Source of the DNA: Psychrobium sp. MM17-31
GTDB taxonomy: Bacteria > Pseudomonadota > Gammaproteobacteria > Enterobacterales > Psychrobiaceae
Reading direction: 5' to 3'
Length of the DNA: 64,000 nt
NCBI RefSeq assembly: GCF_022347785.1
Contig: NZ_JAKRGA010000004.1
Coordinates: 62,001 to 126,000 of the forward strand
Shown: positions 56,472 through 64,000 of the stretch, one piece after another
Position numbering within the stretch: the stretch's first letter is position 1
How the letters are laid out: every line of letters begins with the position of its first letter
Position numbers and translations under genes: made by a program
The notes under the pieces: model-generated
Databases searched by the model: none
Told to the model about the DNA's origin: nothing
The model's input: only the letters and a program-made list of their open reading frames with translations

Positions 56472-56900
56472 CTAGCGCTGAAAAAACGAATTTAGAACGA
56501 TGTTTGTGTCGGTATTACTAATACCGTCGATAGTGCCAAAATGAGCGAGTATTGCGTCGAGTTTAGCGACGTTAGCGACAGATAACTCGATAAACAAATC
56601 ACCTTGGCCGTTAATTGCTGCGCAGCGCGTCACCTCTGGTATATCCTCAAGTTGAGCCACCACATCGTCAAATGCCTTAGTATCGACCGTTAACGTACCA
56701 ATCACTGAAATTGCCTCGATACTATGACGGTTAACAATGGCTTTGTAGCCCGTAATCACCCCTTTATCTTGCAAGCGGTTTATCCGCTCAGTCACAGTGG
56801 TACGAGACAAATGCACCTGCCGCGCGATCTCGCTGACAGGCATACGCGCGTTGTCGGAGAGTAGTTCAATAATGCGTTGATCTTTGGCGTCTAGTTTCAT
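56472..56900 (-). CDS. Lrp/AsnC family transcriptional regulator
   Basis: A 142-residue regulator: N-terminal helix-turn-helix (DAKDQRIIELLSDNARMPVSEIARQVHLSRTTVTERINRLQDKGVITGYKAIVN) and a C-terminal ligand-binding RAM domain (about 68-140, with AAINGQGDLFIELSV). Such proteins form octamers and respond to amino acids or related amines. Placement before the ureohydrolase gene suggests control of arginine/agmatine breakdown, an inference. Its ATG lies 2 bp after the stop of an unknown membrane-protein gene. Confidence 0.93.
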   Translation of the reverse strand: MKLDAKDQRIIELLSDNARMPVSEIARQVHLSRTTVTERINRLQDKGVITGYKAIVNRHSIEAISVIGTLTVDTKAFDDVVAQLEDIPEVTRCAAINGQGDLFIELSVANVAKLDAILAHFGTIDGISNTDTNIVLNSFFQR

Positions 56901-56902
56901 GA

Positions 56903-57610
56903 TTATTTTATTGTCGTATCGAGCTGAACTAATTGGTCTTTATCAACATAATACAAATGGAATTCGTCGGCTTTCTTTATAAGTACAGTATCGTCCTCGA
57001 TGATACGGTAATGTTCAATGTTTTTGAGAAGCTGCTTTAGGTTCTTTCCATCACTATCTGAGACCCAGAAATCGGACTTATCTTCATCATCTAAAAAGCC
57101 ATCTTGATTTGAGTCTTGAGGTATCAAAGTATATAAATTTTTACTGAGCAGATAAGCGTGTTCTGTTTTTTCTGTGTTTTTCAGCGAGGTATCTGCTATC
57201 AATGTATGCGATTTCAATAGCGGATAGCTACTTCCGTCAACACTAGTGAATAGTATGTTGACGGTGTGATGACTGAGGTAACTAAAATTGTTTTTTCCTG
57301 AATTTATAATGAGTGGGGCAATTGAACTTTCGCGATTCTCTTTTTGTTGGATTTTTATTTTATCCGACAAGATCTCAAATAGAAATTTGTCTTCTAATTT
57401 AGTTAGATACCGTTTCTTATAATCAATATTAGTCGTTTCTTTCGTATCATTGATCACTGTAATTGGCTGGTTGTAATGATCTGATTTAGTTAAATAATTT
57501 ATTCCTTTTATGATTAATATAGCTGCTAAAAGTAACGCAACTAGTACTGCCCCCGAGAAGAAAATAACTCTGTTAGCTTTATCAATAAAGTTCATGAATT
57601 TAGACGACAT
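56903..57610 (-). CDS. Unknown membrane-anchored protein with an EF-hand-like loop
   Basis: A 235-residue protein, no family recognised. One N-terminal membrane helix (about 15-40, VIFFSGAVLVALLLAAILIIKGI), then a periplasmic, Lys/Asp/Ser-rich domain of mostly beta character, with SVDGSSYPLLKSHTLIADT and a calcium-loop-like DSNQDGFLDDED (Asp/Asn at positions 1, 3, 5, 9, 12). This is followed by VSDSDGKNLKQLLKNIEHY, reminiscent of TolB/WD-type propeller blades. Codon usage looks AT-richer than the neighbours. The 2-bp spacing to the Lrp-like gene suggests one transcript. Confidence 0.75.
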   Translation of the reverse strand: MSSKFMNFIDKANRVIFFSGAVLVALLLAAILIIKGINYLTKSDHYNQPITVINDTKETTNIDYKKRYLTKLEDKFLFEILSDKIKIQQKENRESSIAPLIINSGKNNFSYLSHHTVNILFTSVDGSSYPLLKSHTLIADTSLKNTEKTEHAYLLSKNLYTLIPQDSNQDGFLDDEDKSDFWVSDSDGKNLKQLLKNIEHYRIIEDDTVLIKKADEFHLYYVDKDQLVQLDTTIK

Positions 57611-57731
57611 TAAATAATCCTTATTTTTGCTTAGTCATTAAGTGGTTGAGGTGTCAGATAAGGGGCAACAATACCCAATAACCCTATGGAATGTCGAGGA
57701 AAAACAGTTACTTTATTTACACAAAGACTCC

Positions 57732-57745
57732 TTGTTTTAAATCAA
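57732..57745. promoter_or_regulatory. FNR-like site upstream of the alcohol dehydrogenase
   Basis: TTGTTTTAAATCAA matches TTGAT-N4-ATCAA with one mismatch, 67-80 bp before the start codon. This would fit oxygen-dependent control of a fermentative enzyme. Binding is inferred. Confidence 0.35.
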
Positions 57746-57811
57746 TATTGCGGCGATGGTGAAGTGCTAATTTATTCCTAGAAACTAAATAATCTCTAGG
57801 AGAGCACGACA

Positions 57812-58960
57812 ATGAGCGCGATGTTTTTTATGCCGTCAATGAATTTAATGGGCGAGGGCTGTGTTAATGAAGCCGTTGAATTTATCAAATCACAAGGTTT
57901 TAAAAAATGTTTGGTAGTGAGTGATACCGTACTGAATGAAATCGGTGTGGTAAAAGGCTTTACCGACTTACTCGACACCGCAGATGTGCAAAGTGTGGTG
58001 TTTGATAAGGCCCAGCCAAACCCTACCGTAGGCAATGTAGAAGCTGGCCTTGCTGTGCTTAAACAACACGACTGTGATTTTGTTGTGTCATTGGGTGGTG
58101 GTTCGCCACACGATTGCGCTAAAGGTATTGCGCTGGTGGCTACAAATGGTGGTGATATTAGTGATTATGAAGGTGTCGATAAATCGGCAAATCCACAGCT
58201 GCCATTAATTGCTATTAATTCGACCGCCGGTACGGCATCAGAAATGACTCGTTTTGCGATTATTACCGACGAAGTTCGACACGTGAAAATGGCGATTGTC
58301 GATAAGCACACTACGCCAATTTTATCAGTGAACGATCCATCGATGATGACAGGTATGCCGCCGTCATTAACCGCTGCAACAGGTATGGATGCGCTAACAC
58401 ATGCCATTGAAGCTTATGTATCTACGGCAGCAACTCCACTCACCGATGCAGTTGCACTCAAAGCGATTGAGCTAATCAATCGATACTTACCAACCGCTGT
58501 ACAAGATGGTAATAACATCGAAGCGCGTGAAAATATGGCGTATGCCCAGTTTATGGCTGGCATGGCATTTAATAACGCATCATTGGGCTATGTTCATGCA
58601 ATGGCGCATCAGCTGGGCGGTTTTTACGACTTACCACATGGCGTGTGTAATGCGGTGCTATTACCTCATGTCCAGCGCTACAACGCGCAAGTTGTGCCGC
58701 AACGATTAGCAGATATTGCTCAGGCAATGGATGTTGATATTAGCGGTTTATCAGCTGAGCAAGGCGCTGAAGTGGCTATCGCGGCTATTGAAACACTGGC
58801 CAAAAACGTTGGTATTCCTGCTGGGCTAAAAGAACTAGATGTGCTTGAGAAAGACATTGCAACCTTGGCTGATAATGCGCTTAAAGACGTGTGCGGTTTA
58901 ACTAATCCGAAGCAGGCTACTCACCAAGAAATTAGTGATATCTATCTCGCCGCAATGTAA
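57812..58960 (+). CDS. Iron-containing alcohol dehydrogenase
   Basis: A 382-residue group-III alcohol dehydrogenase (YiaY/AdhB-like). NAD-binding loop [15 protein letters not shown]; iron ligands in [16 protein letters not shown] (Asp, His), [18 protein letters not shown] (His residues) and [12 protein letters not shown]. Probably reduces acetaldehyde or related aldehydes, or oxidises short alcohols or diols. Start ATG at 57812 with CTAGGAGAG upstream. It stands alone, followed by a terminator; an FNR-like site lies upstream. Confidence 0.94.
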   Translation: MSAMFFMPSMNLMGEGCVNEAVEFIKSQGFKKCLVVSDTVLNEIGVVKGFTDLLDTADVQSVVFDKAQPNPTVGNVEAGLAVLKQHDCDFVVSLGGGSPHDCAKGIALVATNGGDISDYEGVDKSANPQLPLIAINSTAGTASEMTRFAIITDEVRHVKMAIVDKHTTPILSVNDPSMMTGMPPSLTAATGMDALTHAIEAYVSTAATPLTDAVALKAIELINRYLPTAVQDGNNIEARENMAYAQFMAGMAFNNASLGYVHAMAHQLGGFYDLPHGVCNAVLLPHVQRYNAQVVPQRLADIAQAMDVDISGLSAEQGAEVAIAAIETLAKNVGIPAGLKELDVLEKDIATLADNALKDVCGLTNPKQATHQEISDIYLAAM

Positions 58961-58986
58961 TGTTGAAGATATAGTGAGTAGCAATA

Positions 58987-59015
58987 AAAAAGGAGCTAAA
59001 AACTAGCTCCTTTTT
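58987..59015. terminator. Bidirectional rho-independent terminator
   Basis: AAAAAGGAGCTA (58987-58998) pairs perfectly with TAGCTCCTTTTT (59004-59015) across a 5-base loop. It closes the alcohol dehydrogenase gene and, on the other strand, the receptor/lipoprotein copy 2 transcript ending at 59056. Confidence 0.92.
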
Positions 59016-59055
59016 GACTATTGCTCTTCGCTATTATTGTTATTTCAACGCTGGT

Positions 59056-61473
59056 TTATTTGATTTGACCAGCAGTACATTGTTCCCATTTACTGAAGCT
59101 GCTGTTGCTAGCACCTAACCAGTTTTCGTACACGAAAGTAATCTCTGGGATTTCTTTAATGTTGAATGAGAAGTGGAAGCCTTCGCCGCGCTCTTCGGTT
59201 CTTACACAAGGAATAGCTCGCATCCATGTTTTGAACTCAAGCGTTTCCCCTTTCTTAATGACTTGGCCTTCTTCAAGGTTTTCGAAACGTGGTGTTAAAT
59301 CATCTAAACCGCCGTTAATGTGGCTAACTTTGACGTTTTCGATGGTGTAATCACCGTCTACGGCTTCAAGTGCCCATGCTATAGCGCTGTCTTCTTCGAT
59401 TGGACGAGTTGCTGGACTAAATACATTTCCATAAGGTGGTTTATTTTCGTATGGAAGTGGGTGCCATAAGTCACCGCTTGAGCTAACGTTGCGCAGACGT
59501 ACGCCTTTGGCGTCTTCAAAGCTATCTACTTTTACAACGAAATCGTATGGGTCGGCGTCGTCAATTAAGTCAGTCGCGTAGTAACGGAAGGTGTATTCTC
59601 CTGGTTTGGTAAATACCTTACCACGAGTGTTAGCACAGGAATCGTCGCTTGGTGAGCTAGTAAATTCGCCGCCTTCTGGCTTTTTGATTAATTCATTTTC
59701 AGTGTGCTCGAAAATATCGATTTCATCGCCATCAGAGTCAACGACTACTGGGCGGTGTAATAACGACATACAAGGAAGAATTTGGTAGTAGTTTTCCCCT
59801 GGATTCAAACGGCCCCAGTTACGCGCCCAAACTACTGAGCGAATTTCTGGTTTAGTGTTCGAGGTTTTTGCAAAGCCAGTATCTTGTTCGTAAGACTTAG
59901 CGCGTAGACCGCGATCATCTTCAACGATTAGGCGTGCCGTGTAAGAACCTGGAACGTCAGTTTTCACAACAGCTCGGCGTAGCTCGCCACTTTCTGGCTC
60001 AATAACTGGTGTGATAACTGCTTTACTACCGTCTGGTTTATCGGCTAATTCCCAGTGGAAAGTCATAGGATCGCCGTTACGATCACTGCTTGATGCGTCA
60101 AACACTAGGTCTTCACCAACAAGCACTGATTGGGCCTTCACATCGACACTTCGGGTTGATGGTTGTGAGTTAACTTGGCCGATAAGTGCTTGCATATTGG
60201 CTTCGGCGGTAATTTGGTTGACGCCATCTGAGATAGTCATGCGTACACTGTATTTACCGACAACGTCAAGTTTTTGAATTTTCTTACCAAGTGGTTTCCA
60301 GCTACCGATGTTAACGAGTTCTACAGTACTATCAGCAGGCTTTTCAATTAGCTCAGCACTAACGATTTGTAGCGGTTCACCTTCTGGATCGTAACCAACA
60401 AAGTTAAACTCAGCGCGACGACCAACTTCTTGTTCGCCAACACTGTATGAAGGGAAGTAGCCCGTTGCTTCGATTTTACCAACTGGTGGTTGGTTAGTTG
60501 TTACCGCAGGATCTTTTTCTACGGTGATAGTCACTTCTTTATCTTCGCTCTTACGTTCGCCGTCAAACACAAAGAACTTAAGTTTGTATTCACCCGCAGC
60601 CACAGGTGTGAAGCGCACTGTATCTGTTTTAGTGTCGAATAATTCTGGTACTGGTACACCACGCGGATCGACTGGAGAGTAAGACCAAGACCAGCGGTAC
60701 TGCAACGATTCGCCTTCTGGATCGCTACTTGCACTGCCATCAATAACTACTTCTTTACCAAGTGTTACTGTCATATCTTCGGCTTTAGCCATCGGTTGTG
60801 CGTTACCCGAAGCTACTTTAACAGTGACTTCAACAGGTTTACTGCTGGTGTCTTCGAACTTAACAACTAGCTCAAGTTTGTATTCACCTTCTAGATCTAG
60901 GTTAATGCTCGCCTGTGCTTCATTGCTATTACTAATGTAACCCGCACTGTCAGCTGGCTTTTCTTTTAGCGTCCATTGGTAAACAAGGTCACCTGATTTA
61001 CCTGTTGGTAAAGTACTCTTACTCGCGTCTAAACCGACGTTTTCAGTACCTAGTGTTACGCTGTAGTTGGTTTCTGAGTGAGCTACTGGATATGGGCTAG
61101 TCGCAGTGATTGTCATGCGCTTAGCTTCACTTTGCTGTTTGCCGTCATTGACGATTAGGCTTACAACATAGTCACCAGCGAGATCGGCAGTAAAGTCTGT
61201 TGTTTTCTCGTCGGTATTCGCTAGCTCGGCCATGCTCAGATCTGGACGAGAAATCATTTGCCACGCGTAAGTTAAGTTAGCATCACGCGGTGTAGTACTT
61301 GTACTGGCGTCAAGATTAACTTTTACGTTGCCATCTTTAAGAGAAAATGTGCTCTCTGTCGGTGCTGACATTGCAAATGCCGCTGTGGGTTTCTTTGGCG
61401 TGCTGCTGCCACCACAAGCGGTGAGCATGAGCGACAAGCCTATCGTGGCCAAGAGGCCAAGCGTTCGTTTCAT
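59056..61473 (-). CDS. Large PKD-repeat lipoprotein, receptor partner, copy 2
   Basis: An 805-residue lipoprotein: signal with lipobox LTAC (Cys20), followed by GGSS, hence outer-membrane sorting expected. About five or six PKD-like repeats (VNLDASTSTTPRDANLTYAW, VIDGSASSDPEGESLQYRW, LVFDASSSDRNGDPMTFHWEL) and a C-terminal module (about 700-780) with DGDYTIENVKV and EEGQVIKKGE that parallels copy 1. Four cysteines lie in the C-terminal third, in a pattern unlike a catalytic site. It begins 14 bp after receptor copy 2. Function inferred as an accessory ligand-capturing component; PKD repeats alone can also serve as spacers. Confidence 0.88.
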   Translation of the reverse strand: MKRTLGLLATIGLSLMLTACGGSSTPKKPTAAFAMSAPTESTFSLKDGNVKVNLDASTSTTPRDANLTYAWQMISRPDLSMAELANTDEKTTDFTADLAGDYVVSLIVNDGKQQSEAKRMTITATSPYPVAHSETNYSVTLGTENVGLDASKSTLPTGKSGDLVYQWTLKEKPADSAGYISNSNEAQASINLDLEGEYKLELVVKFEDTSSKPVEVTVKVASGNAQPMAKAEDMTVTLGKEVVIDGSASSDPEGESLQYRWSWSYSPVDPRGVPVPELFDTKTDTVRFTPVAAGEYKLKFFVFDGERKSEDKEVTITVEKDPAVTTNQPPVGKIEATGYFPSYSVGEQEVGRRAEFNFVGYDPEGEPLQIVSAELIEKPADSTVELVNIGSWKPLGKKIQKLDVVGKYSVRMTISDGVNQITAEANMQALIGQVNSQPSTRSVDVKAQSVLVGEDLVFDASSSDRNGDPMTFHWELADKPDGSKAVITPVIEPESGELRRAVVKTDVPGSYTARLIVEDDRGLRAKSYEQDTGFAKTSNTKPEIRSVVWARNWGRLNPGENYYQILPCMSLLHRPVVVDSDGDEIDIFEHTENELIKKPEGGEFTSSPSDDSCANTRGKVFTKPGEYTFRYYATDLIDDADPYDFVVKVDSFEDAKGVRLRNVSSSGDLWHPLPYENKPPYGNVFSPATRPIEEDSAIAWALEAVDGDYTIENVKVSHINGGLDDLTPRFENLEEGQVIKKGETLEFKTWMRAIPCVRTEERGEGFHFSFNIKEIPEITFVYENWLGASNSSFSKWEQCTAGQIK

Positions 61474-61487
61474 TAGTTATTCTCCAG

Positions 61488-64000
61488 TTAAAATTGAAGG
61501 TTTAAGCCAAGGCGTGCAGTTCTGCCGGGGGCAGGTACTAGACCAAGGCTTAAAGCGTCGATGTAATAGCGATCTGTGACATTGTCGACAGTGAAATCGA
61601 TTGTTATGTCGTCGCTGAATTTGTATTTAGCGTATAGGTCGAGTAAGCGATAACTCTCCCATAGCACCGGGGGATTAAAGCCTGTGTTTGCGTTGTAACG
61701 CGGCACTGAATTACGTTTACCGATGAAGGTTGCACGTGTGCCAAACTCGAGTTTTTGGTTGAGTAATCGGCCACCCAAGTGCAGCGTTGCCTGCCATTGT
61801 GGCGGGATCATATTGTTGATATAGCTGTGCTCAATGCCCCAATCTGTACACGCGAAACGCACCTCGGTGCCGTTGTGACATACTTCTATCAAGTTGTATT
61901 TGGTGCCTTTGAATTCGATGAGCCATTTGGTGGCGTCGTAGCTGACATCTAATTCAATACCTTCAAGATCTAAGCTTTCGATGTTGCGCAAACGGAAGAA
62001 ATCGAATCCTTGTTGGCGCTCTTCCCATGCATTACGGCGGGTGCGAGTGATGTAGTCGTCAACGTGATTGTCAAAATAGGCTAATTTTGCGCGCAATTGA
62101 TGCTGGTTATTAAATAGTGATTTATCGACATAACTGATGCCAATTTCATTATTTTTTGCGTGCTCGGGATTAATAGGGATATCGAGAGCAGGGCTTACTG
62201 ACCAGCCGGATGTGCTTTCGAATAGACTCGGCATGCGCAGCGCCTGAGCGTGACGTAAATACATCATGATTTTGTCAGTTGGTTGCCATGTAATTGCAAC
62301 TAATGGTGCACTACCCGAATGATCGTTTTTGTAGTTTACTGGCAAACATCCGTCGTTACCGTCTGATACGCAGGCTGGATCGCTGGTTTCCAATGGCAAC
62401 GGATTGCTGTCTTTCGATTCAAATTTGCTGTATCGGATCCCTGCATCTAGCGTCCACTGTGGCATAAACTGCCACTTTAACGCACTAAATGCGCTAAATT
62501 CGCGACGCCAGCCCTTACGTGAGCCCGCGTAAAACCCTTCGGCTTCTGGCGTGTCTGTATCCATATCTTCCCATTGACCTGAAATGCCGTAATTTAAAGT
62601 CATATCACCCCATTGGAAGAAGCGCATACTATTGGTGATGTCGATACCCCAGCGCTGGTAATTATCTTGACGTTTAGTGTTATCTTCTAAATCGACCGAA
62701 CCGACTCCCGGTGTGTTTAACACAGTCGTTGCGTCGGTATGCCAAAGGTTTGCACGTAAATCAGCCCAATCGTATTCGACAGGTTGCCAACGATAGCGGG
62801 CGGTGTAAGTTTTGTTGAGAACTTCACTGTCTAGCCACTGTCTGGCTTGCCCAAAGCGCAAAATTTGCGATGGCATCATCTCACCGTAAGCACTGTCATA
62901 ACGGATATGGCTTAACTCAACACTTTGATCTTGTGGTAGGAAATAACTGCCTTTTAGCAGCAGTGATTCACTGGAAAAATTGGTATTGGGAATGCGCTCT
63001 GCGCCGCGAAAACGCGAAATGTATTCTAGCTTGACGGGGGTATCTGTTTTCCACGGGAAGACCTGAGGTTCGCCAATGGTTAATTCTGGCGTAGTGCCTT
63101 TGGTGCCCGAGTAATAATTGCCTTGCTCGCGTTTGGCATAGGCGACAACGATATCGCCCCAATCGAAACGCTTGCCGCCCGCTAAGCTGGCTGCATAACT
63201 ATTGAAATTAAACAGTCCGGGCCTATCCATACCTTCTTCTGGTGCAAAATGCTCAGGCATTTTTGTGCGCTCAGGGCAGCGCGATGCAAAGCGACAATCG
63301 GAGAAGTAAACGGCTGATGAAACAATGCGCGCCGACTCTTTGTCGATACGTGTAGATCCATTTGGAATGTAGTAGCCAGCGTAAGTCCCTGCCGCTGGCG
63401 TTGATGATGTGTTGCCAACGCCAGAGACACGCATTCTAAAACCGGATAATTCTCCTTGTTTTACAATATCTTCGATGCCAAGCGTATTAACGCTCACCAT
63501 ACCGCCTGTAGCACCAGTGCCTTGAGCAACCATAGCAGGCCCTTTGACAATTTGTAAGTTGCCTATTAAATCGGGATCGATATAGCTGCGACTCGATACA
63601 CCTGCATAGCCGCGGTACACCGTGGTTTCTTGACGACTGCCATCGATCAGAACAGGTACACGCCCTTGACCTTGCATGCCGCGAATATTGACATCGAGCC
63701 CGCCCGAGTTGCGGTTTTCACTGATTATTACACCCGGAGTGCCTTGGAAAATATCCCCCACCGATGTGCCACGAAAACGCTCAATAGTCTCTTGGGTAAT
63801 GACATTGACAGAAGCTGACTCGCGGTAGGTTTTATCTTTGAGTTTAGCGCGCTGGCTTTCAACGGTGATGGTATTGAGCGTTGTACCGTCGCCATTGCCG
63901 CCAGCTAGTGACTTCTTTTTGATTAGCCATGCGTTATCGGTCACTTTAATTGGCATTAAATCGGTATTCTGCAACAGAGTGAATAACACTATATCGGCGC
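61488..64000 (-). CDS. TonB-dependent receptor with STN domain, copy 2 (5' end outside window)
   Basis: At least 837 codons; the frame stays open to the right edge, so the signal peptide and most of the STN domain are missing. The STN end is visible (FTLLQNTDLMPIKVTDNAWLIKK). The plug and barrel closely resemble copy 1: GTSVGDIFQGTPGVII, NIRGMQGQGRVPVLIDGSR, YIDPDLIGNLQIVKGP, LRMPSLFES, PEHAKNNEIG and the ending DALSLGLVPAPGRTARLGLNLQF. The same three Cys pairs recur (CRFASRC, CVSDGNDGC, CHNGTEVRFAC), indicating a common loop architecture. Loop sequences differ, so the ligand may differ. A sigma/anti-sigma pair would be expected just beyond the edge. Confidence 0.92.
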   Translation of the reverse strand, partial: ADIVLFTLLQNTDLMPIKVTDNAWLIKKKSLAGGNGDGTTLNTITVESQRAKLKDKTYRESASVNVITQETIERFRGTSVGDIFQGTPGVIISENRNSGGLDVNIRGMQGQGRVPVLIDGSRQETTVYRGYAGVSSRSYIDPDLIGNLQIVKGPAMVAQGTGATGGMVSVNTLGIEDIVKQGELSGFRMRVSGVGNTSSTPAAGTYAGYYIPNGSTRIDKESARIVSSAVYFSDCRFASRCPERTKMPEHFAPEEGMDRPGLFNFNSYAASLAGGKRFDWGDIVVAYAKREQGNYYSGTKGTTPELTIGEPQVFPWKTDTPVKLEYISRFRGAERIPNTNFSSESLLLKGSYFLPQDQSVELSHIRYDSAYGEMMPSQILRFGQARQWLDSEVLNKTYTARYRWQPVEYDWADLRANLWHTDATTVLNTPGVGSVDLEDNTKRQDNYQRWGIDITNSMRFFQWGDMTLNYGISGQWEDMDTDTPEAEGFYAGSRKGWRREFSAFSALKWQFMPQWTLDAGIRYSKFESKDSNPLPLETSDPACVSDGNDGCLPVNYKNDHSGSAPLVAITWQPTDKIMMYLRHAQALRMPSLFESTSGWSVSPALDIPINPEHAKNNEIGISYVDKSLFNNQHQLRAKLAYFDNHVDDYITRTRRNAWEERQQGFDFFRLRNIESLDLEGIELDVSYDATKWLIEFKGTKYNLIEVCHNGTEVRFACTDWGIEHSYINNMIPPQWQATLHLGGRLLNQKLEFGTRATFIGKRNSVPRYNANTGFNPPVLWESYRLLDLYAKYKFSDDITIDFTVDNVTDRYYIDALSLGLVPAPGRTARLGLNLQF

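Overview
The window is a gene-dense chromosomal segment of a gammaproteobacterium, most likely a marine Alteromonadales member (Shewanella/Colwelliaceae/Psychrobium-like). Support: the gene orders ubiE-ubiJ-ubiB-tatABCD, uvrD...yigB-xerC-DUF484-dapF-lysA-lptM|cyaY and cyaA|hemCDXY are gammaproteobacterial, the adenylate cyclase is class I, there is a ytfK (DUF1107) gene, and intergenic repeats are of a type common in marine gammaproteobacteria. Species cannot be fixed from the sequence alone. No tRNA, rRNA, CRISPR array, insertion sequence transposase or prophage was seen.

Layout. 1-4.4 kb: the 5' end of hemB, then tatABCD (leftward) with a membrane diguanylate cyclase as last gene. 4.4-7.5 kb: ubiquinone genes ubiE-ubiJ-ubiB. 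7.6-10.8 kb: rarD, a glycerophosphodiesterase, a glutathione S-transferase and a stand-alone EAL protein. 10.8-20.3 kb: a housekeeping block (uvrD, yigB, xerC, DUF484, dapF, lysA, lptM, cyaY), interrupted between uvrD and yigB by an AT-richer, oppositely oriented S9 peptidase gene. 20.3-25.8 kb: accessory genes between cyaY and cyaA (esterase, large glycosidase-like lipoprotein, unknown 121-residue protein, two-domain ceruloplasmin-like multicopper oxidase). 25.8-34.8 kb: cyaA, DUF2914 protein, hemCDXY plus a cytoplasmic diguanylate cyclase. 34.8-38.1 kb: MATE transporter, ytfK, and a lexA-sulA SOS operon with two LexA boxes. 38.2-42.1 kb: hydroxyacid dehydrogenase, VOC protein, TPR esterase, M15 peptidase, small zinc-ribbon membrane protein. 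42.1-48.5 kb: a two-component system divergent from an RND efflux pump.

48.5-64 kb is the most distinctive part. An ECF sigma factor, a FecR-type anti-sigma regulator, a TonB-dependent receptor with a signalling (STN) domain and a large PKD-repeat lipoprotein form one rightward cluster. About 3.6 kb beyond its end lies a second, clearly paralogous receptor plus PKD-lipoprotein pair, leftward and running off the right edge. Between them lie agmatinase-like, Lrp-like, unknown and iron-alcohol-dehydrogenase genes. The repeated receptor/lipoprotein pairing suggests a two-part outer-membrane uptake machine whose substrate cannot be read from the sequence. It is the best candidate for an undescribed system here.

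Regulatory and repeat features read directly from the sequence include LexA boxes at lexA and a near-match at uvrD, Fur-like hexamer arrays before the multicopper oxidase and before the ECF sigma gene (the latter inside a terminator loop), an FNR-like site before the alcohol dehydrogenase, several rho-independent terminators, two MITE-like elements with terminal inverted repeats, and a compound hairpin repeat.
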